DNA from: Gentiana macrophylla
Lineage: Eukaryota; Streptophyta; Magnoliopsida; Gentianales; Gentianaceae
Length of the DNA stretch: 64,000 nt
Assembly: GCA_026214975.1 (NCBI GenBank)
Contig: CM047813.1
Location: 27,288,797 to 27,352,796 of the forward strand
Reading direction: 5' to 3'
Below the pieces are notes generated by a model, which ran no database searches, was not told the origin of the DNA, and was given only the letters and a program-made list of their open reading frames with translations. Positions 45,108-57,112 of this stretch are shown one piece after another; positions within the stretch are counted from its first letter, which is position 1, and every line of letters begins with the position of its first letter. The translations under genes and the position numbers were made by a program.

Positions 45108-45813
45108 CTTAAAGGGAAATTAAGCTACAAAGCGAAAATACAAAGGAAGAAACACTTACTTGGGAAAAATAAGTTTGAAGAAGGGTAGACGGAGAATGGC
45201 AATCGGCAGCAAATCTTCTGGTTTAATAGCCAACGTTACTATGAAACGATTGATCTGACGGGGTTATAACCCCCACTCACCTCGAAAAACGGCTCTAATT
45301 AGTGTTAGTGGGCAACGACGCCTCGTTTCCTAGAATAGCTATAATCGTGTCATAATCAGCTTCGCCACCTGGCATTCCAACCCAAGACCTGCAAGATGAA
45401 CATCCGAGTCGAACCACCACACAGACAGATCCGAGCCGGTTGGACGACGCTCGGATGGATCTGGGGGACTTATGACGATGCCAAGAATTGAACGCATCTA
45501 CGTGGCACCTTCGTAGCAACCCAGCCTTAAGTGTAGAATGAGAAAGGTCATCCAAAGAGGTGGATGTCCCAGTAGCTAAGCCACAGTAGCTTTGTTGCTC
45601 TCCCCAACCCCTCAAGATTGGCTCCTACTTGGGGATCGACCTCCAAGCCGGATAGGTACGTGTTTGAAGTAGCGCCCGAAAAACAATTTAGGTAATTCTT
45701 TTTTAATTAATAAATGATAGATTTATTCTCATCTTATTACTTCCTTTGTGCTTGTACGTAATACACTACTGAAAACCCCAAGTCGTATCATATGTAGCCA
45801 TATAACTTAGTGT

Positions 45814-45818
45814 GTGAC
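45814..45818. other. Left target-site duplication of the gag-only Athila
   Basis: GTGAC, identical to 54242-54246. Confidence 0.9.
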
Positions 45819-47709
45819 TGCGGACTTTTTCTAGGCTATCAATCCTTACCGGCAGTGTACCGGGTCAAATTGTAGTGCTAGTCTGGTGAGTCAGGTCGTA
45901 TCCTCAGGGAAATGAAGGCATAATTCAAAGTGTGGTTAAACACCAAGAAGCTATTATTAACTCGATCTAAGTCGCAGTTTTTACCATTTTCCTCGGGTTA
46001 GATAGTTAGATTAGTTAGATTGTTAGTAAAGTAGTAAATAAATATATAAATATAAAAATAGATAATATATATATTTTTGGATCTAGCCAAGAATACTTTA
46101 CTGAATCAATATCCTTTTGTATTGAAATTGAATGAGACAGATCTTTTCCTTGATGCAAGGAAGTCAATTATGTATGAACCGGTGTACTCCTAAGCTAGAC
46201 AACTCCTCCTTACATGAGCGTATGAAATTGTCATATGTCTAGTCCTCTGTCCAATGTCATCTTAAGCATGGGTCACTCCTGTTTTGTCATACGGCCAGTT
46301 TTAAGATATCAATTAAACAGGTGATTTAACGTAATAATATCGTGAGCACAATTTTAATAAGATTTATCTCTCCCAAGACAAATCTGCCCCCGGGTAGGAA
46401 ATCGGATTCCGTTGTCACATTTTCACTCGGCCAATTTTACCCTCCGGTCTTTCTATTACGATCTCGTATTCTAATCGCGAGTTGTCAATTCATTAGATTA
46501 CGTTTCTAGTAAAAATCGAGTGGCTAATTCAATTTTTACTTTCATTAAGTGCAAATAGAAAGAGATTCATTATAATTGGTTTTAATCATTATTACCAGAG
46601 TCGATCATTCATTTTACCAAAAAGATTAACTAATTCAGATTCATATCTTGGCTAGATAATTTTTTAGCTTAACATAATTAACATATATAATATATAAATA
46701 GAAATAGAAATAGTAAACATAATAATATTAGAATATATTACCGATTACAACTGCTGAATCGGGGTCGTTTCCACCGGATGTAGTATAACAAAAAAGCTTC
46801 GATTTTAACAATCTTCGATAATTATTCCGCCATTACAACGGCACTATAACTAATTTATTTATATATATAAAAACATATATATACATACATAGACATATGT
46901 ATATATAAGGGCCCCAAAATGATGAAAACAAGAAATGAGAAGAAATGAGATGGAAGAAGAGGGGAAATGGAAGAAATGGGGAGGAGATGAGAAGAGAGGG
47001 GCCAAGTTTTTGATGGATATGGAGGGGTATATATAGGGGAGGTTTATATGGAGATATATATATATATATATACAAGAGTATATATGGCGATGGATATGCT
47101 CTTAAGTTTGTTAGAAGCATGTGGGATGTAATGATAAGTCCTCACATGCACCACATGCACCATTAGATGATTAAAATCAAGTTGGGAAAATATCTCCACT
47201 TTTCCCGGCGTTTCTATTGCGGCGCTTATCGATAAAATAGCCATAACTTGAGTTGTAGACCTCCAATTGACGTGATTCAAAATGCGTTGGAAAGCTCATT
47301 TGAATATCTACAACTTTTATGAAGAACTCTTCCCCATAAAATGCCTTTAAGTTGGGTCAAATATCCGTCATAGATAAATTACGGTAGAAGCATTCAGGAC
47401 AATTGATCCGTTTGAACTCGTAAGCTTATGCACCTTCTTCCATCCATAAAAATACATCTTTTAGGCTCAAAAAGTGTCGTCACTTGGGATCTTGGTAAAC
47501 CTATAATCCTGTAATAAATTACCAAAACAACAAACGTAAATCCGACACGACACTCCGGTTACTAAACCGGTACAAAACCTATAAAAATACGATAGTTTAT
47601 ATAATAATTACTACTTATACATTTGGATAAATTGGTACAATAATGCTCAAAGTGGTATCAATATTGGGGTAAAATGTCGTAATAATTATCATTAATTTGT
47701 CTCTCATCA
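45819..47709 (-). repeat. Athila-derivative 3' LTR (left copy, 1.89 kb)
   Basis: It runs from TGCGGACTTTTT to TCTCTCATCA on the plus strand. It contains one U3 unit (47232-47345) and a short TA array (47054-47072). Its start resembles the end of the 7796 element's LTR on the other strand. Confidence 0.88.
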
Positions 47710-47710
47710 C

Positions 47711-47729
47711 AACTCCCCACTTAGCTTTT
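47711..47729 (-). other. Polypurine tract of the gag-only Athila
   Basis: The minus strand reads AAAAGCTAAGTGGGGAGTT next to the 3' LTR. Confidence 0.9.
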
Positions 47730-48149
47730 GGTCGTCCTCGAGCAAAACAAGCGATAAAACAAAATGAATGAGAGATAAATTCATGAAGATATAAGATATA
47801 AGGGACAACCAGATGCTGCAACCATTAGAATTACAACCAGGCGTTAACCTCAATATAAATGTATAACAGAGTGTGTGTGTGACAAGCCTTTTCAATTTCC
47901 ACTATCCTCTCTTGAATAATTCAAGCAAACGCACAAATATCCATTCAGGCAGTCCTAATGACTTTCCTAGGTATAGGCAGTAATAGTTCCACACAAAGTT
48001 CTCCCGTGTAATTATTAGGATAATCCCTAAAGCATATCATTCAGTTTATACTGGGGATAGTCAGAAGATAACTACGTTTTCAACCATATTTCCATATTGT
48101 CATTTTTTTTTAATTTTCATTTGTAGCATATGCCTTCATTCCCAGCAAT

Positions 48150-48247
48150 AGGACGTTTCGTGATAACACCCTAGCCGGACTACTATCATCAGAGCGATGG
48201 GAGTTTTTAAACCTCATAGTGATATAGGGCGTTTAGTGATAACGCCT
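48150..48247 (-). repeat. Two stem-loops with a shared loop
   Basis: Counterparts of 31053-31150, at 48150-48172 and 48226-48247. Confidence 0.55.
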
Positions 48248-48694
48248 CACCGCACTCAAATCATTGGTAGCTACAACCGACATATAGATAGTTCATCTTA
48301 ATTTGGTATTCTTCTTTAACTTATATCCTTCCTATCACATTCAAACCTTCAGATATTCACAGTACACATTCAAAAGTTAGGTACTAAGTTACTGCAATTA
48401 TCTCTAGAATAACCACTAGATATCTTGAATGGATACATTTAAAATTTTCCGCTTCAATATCAAAGGCTTACGTGAAGGAATTCATGTTACACAAATATAT
48501 TTGGAATTACAATGCACTTACGGTTCACGTTGGTTATACACATCCAAATTGATCATTATATCTTCAAATCCATGAAATATATACCTTATACAATTTATTT
48601 TAATCAACTAAATAATGCTCGAAAAAAAAATTGAAAACTAAGGGATTTATTGATACAAAATAAACATTAATTCCATTGCTAGACCAACGACTCC

Positions 48695-48708
48695 ACTCCC
48701 CACTTACG
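48695..48708 (-). other. Internal polypurine-tract-like motif
   Basis: The minus strand reads CGTAAGTGGGGAGT, about 0.99 kb from the 3' LTR. The upstream minus-strand sequence ACATTGAGAACAATGT can form a small hairpin. Confidence 0.5.
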
Positions 48709-49024
48709 AACTTACATTGTTCTCAATGTAAAGTGAGTGTAAATAAGTTGTTGGGAAAGCAATGGTGCACTAAAACAAGTCAAAACAAATACTCAGATGA
48801 TATTAAAGGGTGGGTGGGTGGGTTAAAGTTATGACCTCCTCAATTCCATAGTATTTGAACTAATACATGTCACACGTTATTTGAAATTTAAAACAGACTA
48901 GATCATGAAATGTAACGTATGGCAAAGTATTAACTCTGAGTCTTTTATACCCAGATCCTCAAGGGTTATTTCAAATCGTTCGAACAACCTAAGTCCAAGA
49001 AATGACGCATTTGAATTTTTCTCT

Positions 49025-49108
49025 TTTTTCTCCATCGGGATTTTCGGATAACCACCTAATCGTTCCCTTTTTAATGACATTCAAACATTCATCCTGAGAC
49101 TTGGTGAA
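49025..49108 (-). pseudogene. Conserved KSQDE..GGYPKIPM peptide remnant
   Basis: A third copy of the peptide at 16409-16494, with one indel. It is kept although pol is deleted. Confidence 0.5.
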
Positions 49109-49259
49109 ACAAAATGAAAATCAATCCTAAGTATTAGCAAAGTATCATCCAAAGTATGAGTAATTATTATATTTAACATTTTTACGGGTTTGCCTCAAGA
49201 GCGCTTTTGGTTAACGTCGTTTGCTCGACAAACTTAAGCAACTAATATAATATACTAAA

Positions 49260-50090
49260 CTAAATGGGATACTTCTAACAATTACTCACCAAAGCATGTA
49301 ACAATTAAGCACACGAATCAACTAGAAATAAATGCTTAATGAGTAAATAGGAAGGATAGTACCATGTTTTTACTATATTTATAGTCTATAGCTAGACTTT
49401 ACGCTCCGGTTTTCTAATGTCTTTGGTGGTGAGTCATCCTCATGCACCACATCCTTCTTCAATACCGGTTTCCAACGAGAGGTTAGACAATTTCCACCAA
49501 TCCAAATGATTCTTGACCTTTTCCTTTGATTTTCGAGCCTTCGGTTTGTGAGCTTTTACATTATTGGCTTGAAGTCATCTTCTTCAATTACTGCGTGTTA
49601 GTACGATCCACAAAGAAAAGGACACAAAGGGGTCCACACAAGAACAAGATTCTAGTGTAGTGCATGGATATTTCAATGAATTGTAAATGTTAAAGACAAC
49701 GCGCTCATCATTAATTCCCAAACTAAGCTCTCCTTATAAACATCGATGAAAGGGGCTATTAATTGTTAAGTGTCAAGAAAATGTGCATACTTCTTATCCA
49801 ACTTCATCTCTTTGATTTCCTTTTTAGGGAATGGGGAGTAATTCAAGATCAATTAAAGTAGGGTTAGAATGTATACCTCCTTTACCCTTGTCGTTAAACG
49901 AAGATGGTAAAGCTTCTGGAATGATTGTGCCTTTTGAGGACACTTTGTGTGTCATCATTACGCACCTTTTTCTTCAAAATATGCACCTTTGGATATGGTG
50001 CCGCCTCTATCGAGATGAACCGAGGTGAATTTGGGTTGAGCCGGATAAGGTTCGGTTTGAATTGGCCCTTTCAAACTTGATTCCTTTTAA
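49260..50090. other. Unassigned interior of the gag-only Athila
   Basis: No supported ORF. It replaces the pol region, and I could not match it to the other elements here. Confidence 0.5.
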
Positions 50091-50094
50091 CTTT

Positions 50095-51907
50095 GCTCAT
50101 TGGACAAGGTCCTTAGATCATTCAGTCTTGGATTTTTCAATATTCTAGGAACCTTGACCCATTCCTCATCCTTACTTTCAGGTTTAATATATCTGTTTTG
50201 TCTTAGGAAATCTTCAATAATGTCCTCTTCCTCTTTGATGAATTCAGGTTCATCTTTAGATTCCACATTCTTTTCAAATTTACCATCTAAATCATTCTCT
50301 ACTTCATTAATTCTGATGTTTTCTAATCCATTACTTCCATAGATCCTTCCACTTCTAGTAATAACGTGTGATTACCTCTTTCGGGTTTCTTCAGATTACT
50401 TGGCGACTCTCCGGGAGGTTTAATTGTTTTTACGTTCCTCTTCTCTACTCAAATGATATTCCAAATTCCGTAATGAAGCTTCTACAATTCTCATTACGGT
50501 ATCATGTCCACTTATAGATGTTTTCAACGTACTCATATCCTTAGTGACTGTACCTATAGAAGTCATCATGGTTTCCATATTTTGAGCTTGAGTTGACATC
50601 ATACCCATCATATTTTCCATTAACTTCTCCCATTTATCAACTCCTTCAGGTTGAGTTGAGCTTTGGGTGACTGGTATGCTTTGAGTGGTATGTTGTGGAT
50701 ACGGTCTAGGTAATGATTGTAGGTTTTGATTCGAGGTATCTCCTTGATAAACTTGATTATTATATGGATTCTCATCTTTGGATTGGATCGGTGGTTGTCC
50801 TTGCTTACTAGGGGTTTCACCAACCAACAAAAGTAGGGTGAGCTCTTCTAATAGCATTAAATGAGTTTGAATATGCATTGTTCAAATTCCTATGCTGCAG
50901 CAAAAAACTCACATTTTCCCTTGAATATCCTTTTGGTTCTTCCATCCCTAATGACACATTATCATGACTTGAGTATTCATTTGGTAATATATTTTACGAG
51001 TTTACATTTTTATCGGCTAATAAGCCGTCAAATTTCCTACTCAAATTCTCCAAGTGTGCTAGAACTTCAGATTCGATGTACTTTCTCCTGCAAATGCTAC
51101 TTTTCGTGCTAGAACCGGTTTCCCACATTCGATTGTTTTTGGAAATCTTTTCTATAGCATCGTAAACTATTTGGGCTTCACTCATCATTAATCGAACCAC
51201 CACATGCATGATCTACATCTGCACGTGAGTCTCTCCTTAATTTACGACAGAAAAGTTGGATTTGCATATCTAAGGAATAACCATGATCGGGACAAGCTCT
51301 TAATAGCTTTTAAATCTTTCCCACGCATTCCCAAACGTTTCTTCCAGATCCTTGTCTAAAATTAGCAATCTCGACTATTAATTCCAATTTTCTACCAGGA
51401 GTAAAATACTGCTTTAAGAACTCGGTTTGAATATCCTCCCAACTAGGCAATGAATGATGTGGAAGTGATGAAACCAATCTCGTGCTCTTCCTTTTAAAGA
51501 AAAAAGAAACATAGACATCCTCGTTAATTCCCGATGAGCACCATGATTTTTGGCTGTATTACACAATTCTTCGAAAAGATAGAGATGATGATGTGGATCC
51601 TCATCATCTTCTCTAGAAATTGGGCTCTTGTGTCAATTAAACCAAAAAGATGAGATTTTATTTCGAAATTAATTGCTCCTTTATTGGGTAAACGAATTGG
51701 ATTATTAATCTGGTACCTTCTTACGGTCTGATCACATATAGGTCTCGGGTTAGGCTGGTTTCGACGAGTATGCTTATTCCGATTCTGATTATTTCTATTA
51801 TTCTGATTCTGGTTATTAGGTTGAGGTAAATTCTGATTAAGGTTTTGGCCATGCCCTTGAGCATGAGCAATCCCTTGTTCAGGTGTTTCACCAACGGTTT
51901 CGACCAT
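50095..51907 (-). pseudogene. Gag of the gag-only Athila, minus strand
   Basis: From ATG 51907 (MVETVGETPEQGIAHAQGHG) it parallels the 10048 gag: an Asn-rich stretch, PNPRPICDQTVRR, FEIKSHLFGLIDTRAQFL, then broken frames through the core, AQIVYDAIEKISKNNRMWETG (about 51190), EVLAHLENLSRKFDGL, YPQHTTQSIPVTQSSTQP, MMTSIGTVTKDMSTLKTSISG and an acidic tail ending near 50095 (PRILKNPR). The first 50 residues of the 10048 gag (MTRSGKAP..) are not present. At least four frameshifts are visible. Confidence 0.85.
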
Positions 51908-52290
51908 TTTCGTAACTCGATTTGACAATTCTTGTGGAATAGAAAATATCGAATAGAAAATAACACGAAATCGATAAAAAAAAACCACATTTTTTTTTCT
52001 CTTGGTAATTACCGAGTCCACTCGGTATTTACCGAGTGTAATTTTTTTTTTTTAAAATTGGTATCTCACCAATAGGTAGGTACCAAAAAAAAATGACGAA
52101 CCGCGTTTACTTTCTACTATCGAAAATAGAAAATAACTCGAAATTGGTAGAAGAAGAAAATTGGTAACTAAAAGAAGGTAGATACCAATGGAAAATAAAA
52201 ATAGAAATGTGATAAGAAGAGTGTTGACTTATCCTCGAAAATTTTGAGCTAATACAAGTAGTAACCATAGACACAATGAATTAGCGTCGT

Positions 52291-52308
52291 TTCCCGGCAA
52301 CGGCGCCG
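52291..52308 (-). other. Primer binding site, tRNA-Asp type, edge mutated
   Basis: The minus strand reads GGCGCCGTTGCCGGGAA. The leading T of the TGG that pairs with tRNA CCA is changed to C. Confidence 0.88.
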
Positions 52309-52313
52309 TAAAG

Positions 52314-53506
52314 TCGCGACGGAATTTTTCTAGGCGTTGTACCGGTCAAATTGTAGTGCTAGTCCGGGTGAGTCAGTCGTATCCTCGTGGAAATGAAGGC
52401 ATAATTCAAAGTGTGGTTAAACACCAAGAAGCTATTATTAACTCGATCTAAGTCGCAGTTTTTACCATTTTCCTCGGGTTAGATAGTTAGATTAGTTAGA
52501 TTGTTACTAAAGCAGTAAATAAATATATAAATATAAAAATAGATAATATATATATTTTTGGATCTAGCCAAGAATACTTTCTTGAATCAATATCTTTTGT
52601 ATTGAAATTGAATGAGATGATCTTTTCCTTGATGCAAGGAAGTCAATTATGTATGAACCGTGTACTCCTAAGCTAGACAACTCCTCCTTACACGACCGTA
52701 TGAAATTGTCATATGTCTAGTCCTCATCCAATGTCATCTTAAGCATGGGTCACTCTGTGCTTTGTCATACGGCCGCTTTAAGATTTCAATTAAACAGGTG
52801 ATTTAACGTAATAATATCGTGAGCACAATTTTAATAAGATTTATCTCTCCCAAGACAAATCGCCCCGGGTAGGAAATCGGATTCCGTTGTCACATTTTCA
52901 CTCGCCAATTTTACCCTCCGGTCTTTCTATTACGATCTCGTATTCTAATCGCGAGTTGTCAATTCATTAGATTACGTTTCTAGTAAAAATCGAGTGGCTA
53001 ATTCAATTTTTACTTTCATTAAGTGCAAATAGAAAGAGATTCATTATAATTGGTTTTAATCATTATTACGTAGTCGATCATTCATTTTACCAAAAGATTA
53101 ACTAATTCAAATTCATATCTTGGCTAGATAATTTTTAACTTAACATAATTAACATATATAATATATAAATAGAAATAGAAATAGTAAACATAATAATATT
53201 AGAATATATTACCGATTACAATCATTGAATCGGGTCGTTTCCACGGATGTAGTATAACAAAAACTTCGATTTTAACAATCTTCGATAATTATTCCGCCAT
53301 TACAACGGTACTTATAACTACTTTATTTATATATATAAAAACATATATATACATACATAGACATATGTATATATAAGGGCCCCAAAATGATGAAAACAAG
53401 AAAAGAGAAGAAATGAGATGGAAGAAGAGGGAAATGGAAGAAATGGGGAGGAGATGAGAAGAGAGGGCCAAGTTTTTGATGGATATAGAGGGTATATATA
53501 GGGAGG

Positions 53507-53585
<79 letters not shown>

Positions 53586-54241
53586 AGTATATATGGCGAT
53601 GGATATGCTCTTAAGTTTGTTAGAAGCATGTGGGATGTAATGATGAGTCCTCACATGCACCACATGCACCATTAGATGATTAAAATCAAGTTGGGAAAAT
53701 ATCTCCACTTTTCCCGGCGTTTCTATTGCGGCGCTTATCGATAAAATAGCCATAACTTGAGTTTTAGACCTCCAATTGACGTGATTCAAAATGCGTTGGA
53801 AAGCTCATTTGAATATCTACAACTTTTATGAAAAACTCTTCCCCATAAAATGCCTTAAAGTTGGGTCAAATATCCGTCATAGATAAATTACGGTAGAAGC
53901 ATTCATGACAATTGATCTGTTTGAACTCGTAAGCTTATGGCACCTTCTTCCATCCATCAAAATACATATTTTAGGCTCAAAAAGTGTCGTCACTTGGGAT
54001 CTTGGTAAATCTATAATCCTGCAATAAATTACCAAAACACCAAACGTAAATCCGACACGACACTCCGGTTACTAAACCGGTACAAAACCTATAAAAATAC
54101 GATATTTTATATAATAATTACTACTTATACATTTGGATAAAATTAAGTAATTATTGACTTAAATTGGTACAATAATGCTCAAAGTGGTATCAATATTGGG
54201 GTAAAATGTCGTAATAATGATCATTAATTTGTCTCTCGTCA
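52314..54241 (-). repeat. Athila-derivative 5' LTR (right copy, 1.93 kb)
   Basis: It matches 45819-47709. Its inner edge is slightly altered (CGCGACGGAA), so the start is approximate. It holds a 73-bp TA array at 53510-53582. Confidence 0.85.
53510..53582. repeat. TA microsatellite in LTR
   Basis: About 36 TA units, against about 19 bp at the matching site 47054-47072. Confidence 0.95.
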
Positions 54242-55524
54242 GTGACACACATGAGGATTAAGTTTATGGTGATACACTTGAACTGTTAGTCTGTGGTGAA
54301 CTTAATCAAAGTATGAGGTCTATTGATTAAACCACCATTAATGCGCCCAGAACACTTTATGGTGTGACCGTCTTATCCGGACCGTCGACATTAGTTGTCT
54401 AAGTGGGGCATTTATATATGATGAGAGTCATATAGGACTGGACCGATTTAATCTGCATTTCTCATATAATTCCGTGATTGAGAAATCTCATTAAATCACA
54501 AGATGATCATTTATGGATTAACCTTAATCCTGAAGTGATTGCATGCTCCTACTTGTTTCAGGATAGGGTTTGATGCGTTCGTTAAGGATCGCTAAGAGGC
54601 GCGGTTCGAATCATTTTTACGTTGGCACTATTCTGGAATGAGTGAAAAGATTGGACCCTTTGGTCGACTGCTTTACTCATCCTCTTTTAAAGGGTAATTC
54701 TTCAACCTTCTTATAGTTATATTAATTATTTATGCGAATCAAATCGTGGTAAAATCGCATGCGAATTTATTCGTAGCCTCTCGCGCATGATCGGCGTCTC
54801 GATCGGTCTTTGTGAATCGAATCGACGATCCAATTATGGATCGGATCCGGATTTGGGTTTCTGTATATCCAGCAGTACAAACACCACCCCAACCTCTGCA
54901 TGTCAGCTAATACTTGTGCTCAAACCTATTCGCGTCCAACCATATAGGTCGGTCTAGGTCCTCTTTAGACCAAGCTTCCTGCACGTACAAGGGCCCGAGC
55001 CGTTACCTGCTCAGTTGTCCTCACCGACCTCCGTAGGTCGGGCACACCACAGAATGGTTTGGTTCGGACCCGCCGGGTCGGCCAGAACCGATCCTTATGC
55101 TTATTTTCCCACGTATGAAGTCAACAGATAACTATGGGAAGAATCCTGAGCCATAAAGGCTTCAATCTTCATCGTTTAATAAAAATATTTGAATACTATA
55201 ATTATCTCCTAAAATCAAGTAGATTAACTAAACACAATCCTTTTACTTAGGGAACACACCAATCAGTGTCCACCATGGACACGCCACACGCTAATTCTAG
55301 GGCACAAGCCCCTGTATATAAACACTCCCTACGAAACTACGGAGACTTAATTCCAATGCCAGCATTGGATACGTAGACAGTTTGATCCCCATCAAGTGCA
55401 GTCTAAATCATCCCCATAACTCCCCCTCCTTTTATTATTTTCGATATTCTAGGAGAACCCTTAGATTATCACCAAGAGAAAGAACCCTAAAGTTTATCTT
55501 GACGACTTTTGGATCGTCAAACGG

Positions 55525-55725
55525 AACGTCAGTGGCATTGACGTTTCTATTGAAAACCAACGGCAGTGACATTGACGTTCGTGTTCAAAAACGAAAGTCA
55601 GTGGCACTGATGTTTACGTTATAAAAGTGTTACAACTTAGAAACGTCAGTCCACTAACTTAGCAACGTCAGTGTCACTGACATTGGTGTTCAATATCAAC
55701 GTCAGCGTTACTAACGTTCCGTTCT
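55525..55725. repeat. Array of palindromic TGACG units
   Basis: Six imperfect units begin near 55525, 55559, 55597, 55642, 55663 and 55698. Their consensus, CGTCAGTGGCACTGACG, is a palindrome flanked by AA and TT. The half-site TGACG is the core bound by plant TGA-type bZIP factors. Confidence 0.75.
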
Positions 55726-55987
55726 TAAGAAAAAATCAAAAAATATGCATCAATAATAAAAGTGGAGGTGCGTTTAGAACCCCATAATATTTTGTACCGA
55801 TAAGATATCACATCAAGTGAGTGTACAATTCTCTATCAAACCGGTAAAGTCCTAAAATTGTGAAAAATGAAGTCGGAGAAATTTTGACTAGAAGGATTTT
55901 TTTTTTTCCAGAGATAGGACGTAATATGAATTGAGGAGCCGAAATAAATGGTTTAAAAAAAATTTATTCCTATATGAAGAGAAAAAA

Positions 55988-56013
55988 AACACTCGTGGGA
56001 TGGTACGAGTGTT
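55988..56013. other. Perfect 9-bp hairpin
   Basis: AACACTCGT, an 8-base loop, then ACGAGTGTT. It is not followed by a T run and lies in no known gene. Confidence 0.7.
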
Positions 56014-56333
56014 AACATAATCAACTTACAAAAGTTGTGTTCAAACGTTGCACTTGTCATTGATATTGTTCAAACGTTACACACATCATTGGTTTTGATC
56101 AAACAAGAACCAGAGGAGAGATATAAGAGAGTTTAGAGGGTCGAATAAAACCTACAACCGAAGACAATAGAAGGAATTTATTGAAAAAAATTAAACCGGC
56201 ATAAGAAGGAAAAAAAAACAACGACAAGAAAAGTGAAAGAAGAAGGATGATGGTTCTTTCAGATTAATGCTAGGAACCCTACCGGAGTCTTTTCTGTAAA
56301 GACTGCCAATATACGAAAATAACGTTACTCAAA

Positions 56334-56681
56334 CACTACTATAATTTTCAGCATTTCCGACGGATTATGCTTGTCAGTAAATACTGACACTCTGCTGATA
56401 AGATTCCGACGAATATTTATCTTGATTACAAAACGTTTTTTTTTTTGTGACGATTTATCGACTAAACTAATTTGTCGGAAACCTCTCGTCGGAATAGCGC
56501 CACTATGTTGCCAACTTACCGACAAAATATCCTTCGTCAGAATTTGTTCGTTGGAAGTTTGTCACTATGAAGTCAAGCTTACTGACAAAATATACGTCGT
56601 CGGAATTTCCGACAATTTTCCAACGGAGATTAATATTTCGTCGGAAATCCGTCGGACGCTATACAATTGCCATGGATAGTC
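56334..56681. mobile_element. Candidate CACTA-type MITE (348 bp)
   Basis: It begins CACTACTATAATTTTCAGC and ends near GCCATGGATAGTC, an imperfect inverse of the start. Both ends and the interior carry many TCCGACGG / CGTCGGAA subterminal repeats, typical of plant CACTA elements. The last base of the expected TAGTG is changed and no 3-bp target duplication is evident, so it is an old copy. Confidence 0.6.
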
Positions 56682-56940
56682 ATTATTACATATATTTAAC
56701 ACTCAAGTTGTAAATGCTAACAAGGTTTTCTATTGTTTTGCATATTAATATGTCTATGTCCGGTTGTAATAGAATTATTTAAAAGTTAGTCGTAATATGT
56801 GGTTTCTAATTGTATAACTATTGTATATTATTCATTTATTATAATCGTAAATAAAAAATGCATTTGTAATTCTAAAACGGGATTTTTTTTTTTCAACGTT
56901 TTTGTGTAAAATCAATTTTCTTTTTTACCCTTTGTCAAAA

Positions 56941-57112
56941 GGGTAATGATACGTTTACAGAAACAAACTTACAGAATGTTTACAGAATGCGTAATCCAAC
57001 AGCTGCATTCTCTTCTCCTTTTCTTTTTATTTGTTATAAACAAAAAGTGAGTGGTGATGATGTATTTTCTGTAAAAATTCTGTATATTTTTTCTGTAAAT
57101 GTATCACTCCCC
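56941..57112. mobile_element. Mutator-like MITE (172 bp) with 9-bp TSD
   Basis: Termini are GGGTAATGATACGTTTACAG and, inverted, GGGGAGTGATACATTTACAG; similarity continues for about 50 bp with repeated TTTACAGAA units. The flanks are TTGTCAAAA at 56932-56940 and 57113-57121, a 9-bp duplication as made by Mutator-like transposases. There is no coding capacity. Confidence 0.85.

Larger units (their letters stand above)
45819..54241 (-). mobile_element. Gag-only Athila derivative, minus strand (8.4 kb)
   Basis: LTRs 45819-47709 and about 52314-54241, tRNA-Asp primer site, gag and polypurine tract are present, with TSD GTGAC. The 4.6-kb interior has gag (51907-50095), but nothing of protease, RT, RNase H or integrase apart from a short remnant near 49190-49240 resembling the pol end at 32280-32330. 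The 3' region with the KSQDE peptide, stem-loops and both purine tracts is kept. It is thus a pol deletion derivative that keeps cis signals and gag. The LTRs are close to identical apart from small indels and the TA array. Confidence 0.88.
45661..54874 (+). mobile_element. Solo LTR C, split by the gag-only Athila
   Basis: TGTTTGAAG..CCAGCA, net about 786 bp (45661-45818 plus 54247-54874). The flanks are GTACG and GTACA, and the empty site in the paired LTR reads GTATG. It has no internal region. Its first half resembles solo LTRs A and B (shared ATTAATGCGCCCAGAACAC, GTGGGGCATTTATATATGAT), but it lacks their 3' kilobase. The plus orientation is assumed from A and B. Confidence 0.82.
25699..55519 (+). 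mobile_element. Tat-type Ty3/gypsy element without RT or integrase, heavily nested
   Basis: Its LTRs of about 828 bp (25699-26525; 45473-55519 with an insertion) have TGACGATG..(A/G)TCA ends. The flanks are AACGA and AACGG, a near-identical TSD. The primer site matches tRNA-Asn. Without its guests it is about 7.1 kb, with gag, a protease-like domain, a 90-bp tandem repeat and an antisense gene. There is no trace of RT, RNase H or integrase between the protease stop (42231) and the 3' LTR. It is therefore probably a non-autonomous Tat/Retand-like derivative. Guests are an Athila (28046-41564) and a solo LTR that itself holds another Athila. Confidence 0.85.
45473..55519 (+). repeat. Tat-type 3' LTR, split by a solo LTR
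   Basis: 45473-45660 and 54880-55519 together give about 828 bp matching 25699-26525. The purine run CTGGGGGACTTA precedes it. It ends GGATCGTCA. Confidence 0.9.

Noticed and set aside
45661..45818. Part of the Tat LTR itself
   Set aside because: The paired LTR at 25699-26525 lacks this segment and has an uninterrupted GTATG at the site.
53289..53789. 166-codon minus-strand ORF with an (Ile-Tyr)n run
   Set aside because: It is a translation of the TA microsatellite in the LTR.
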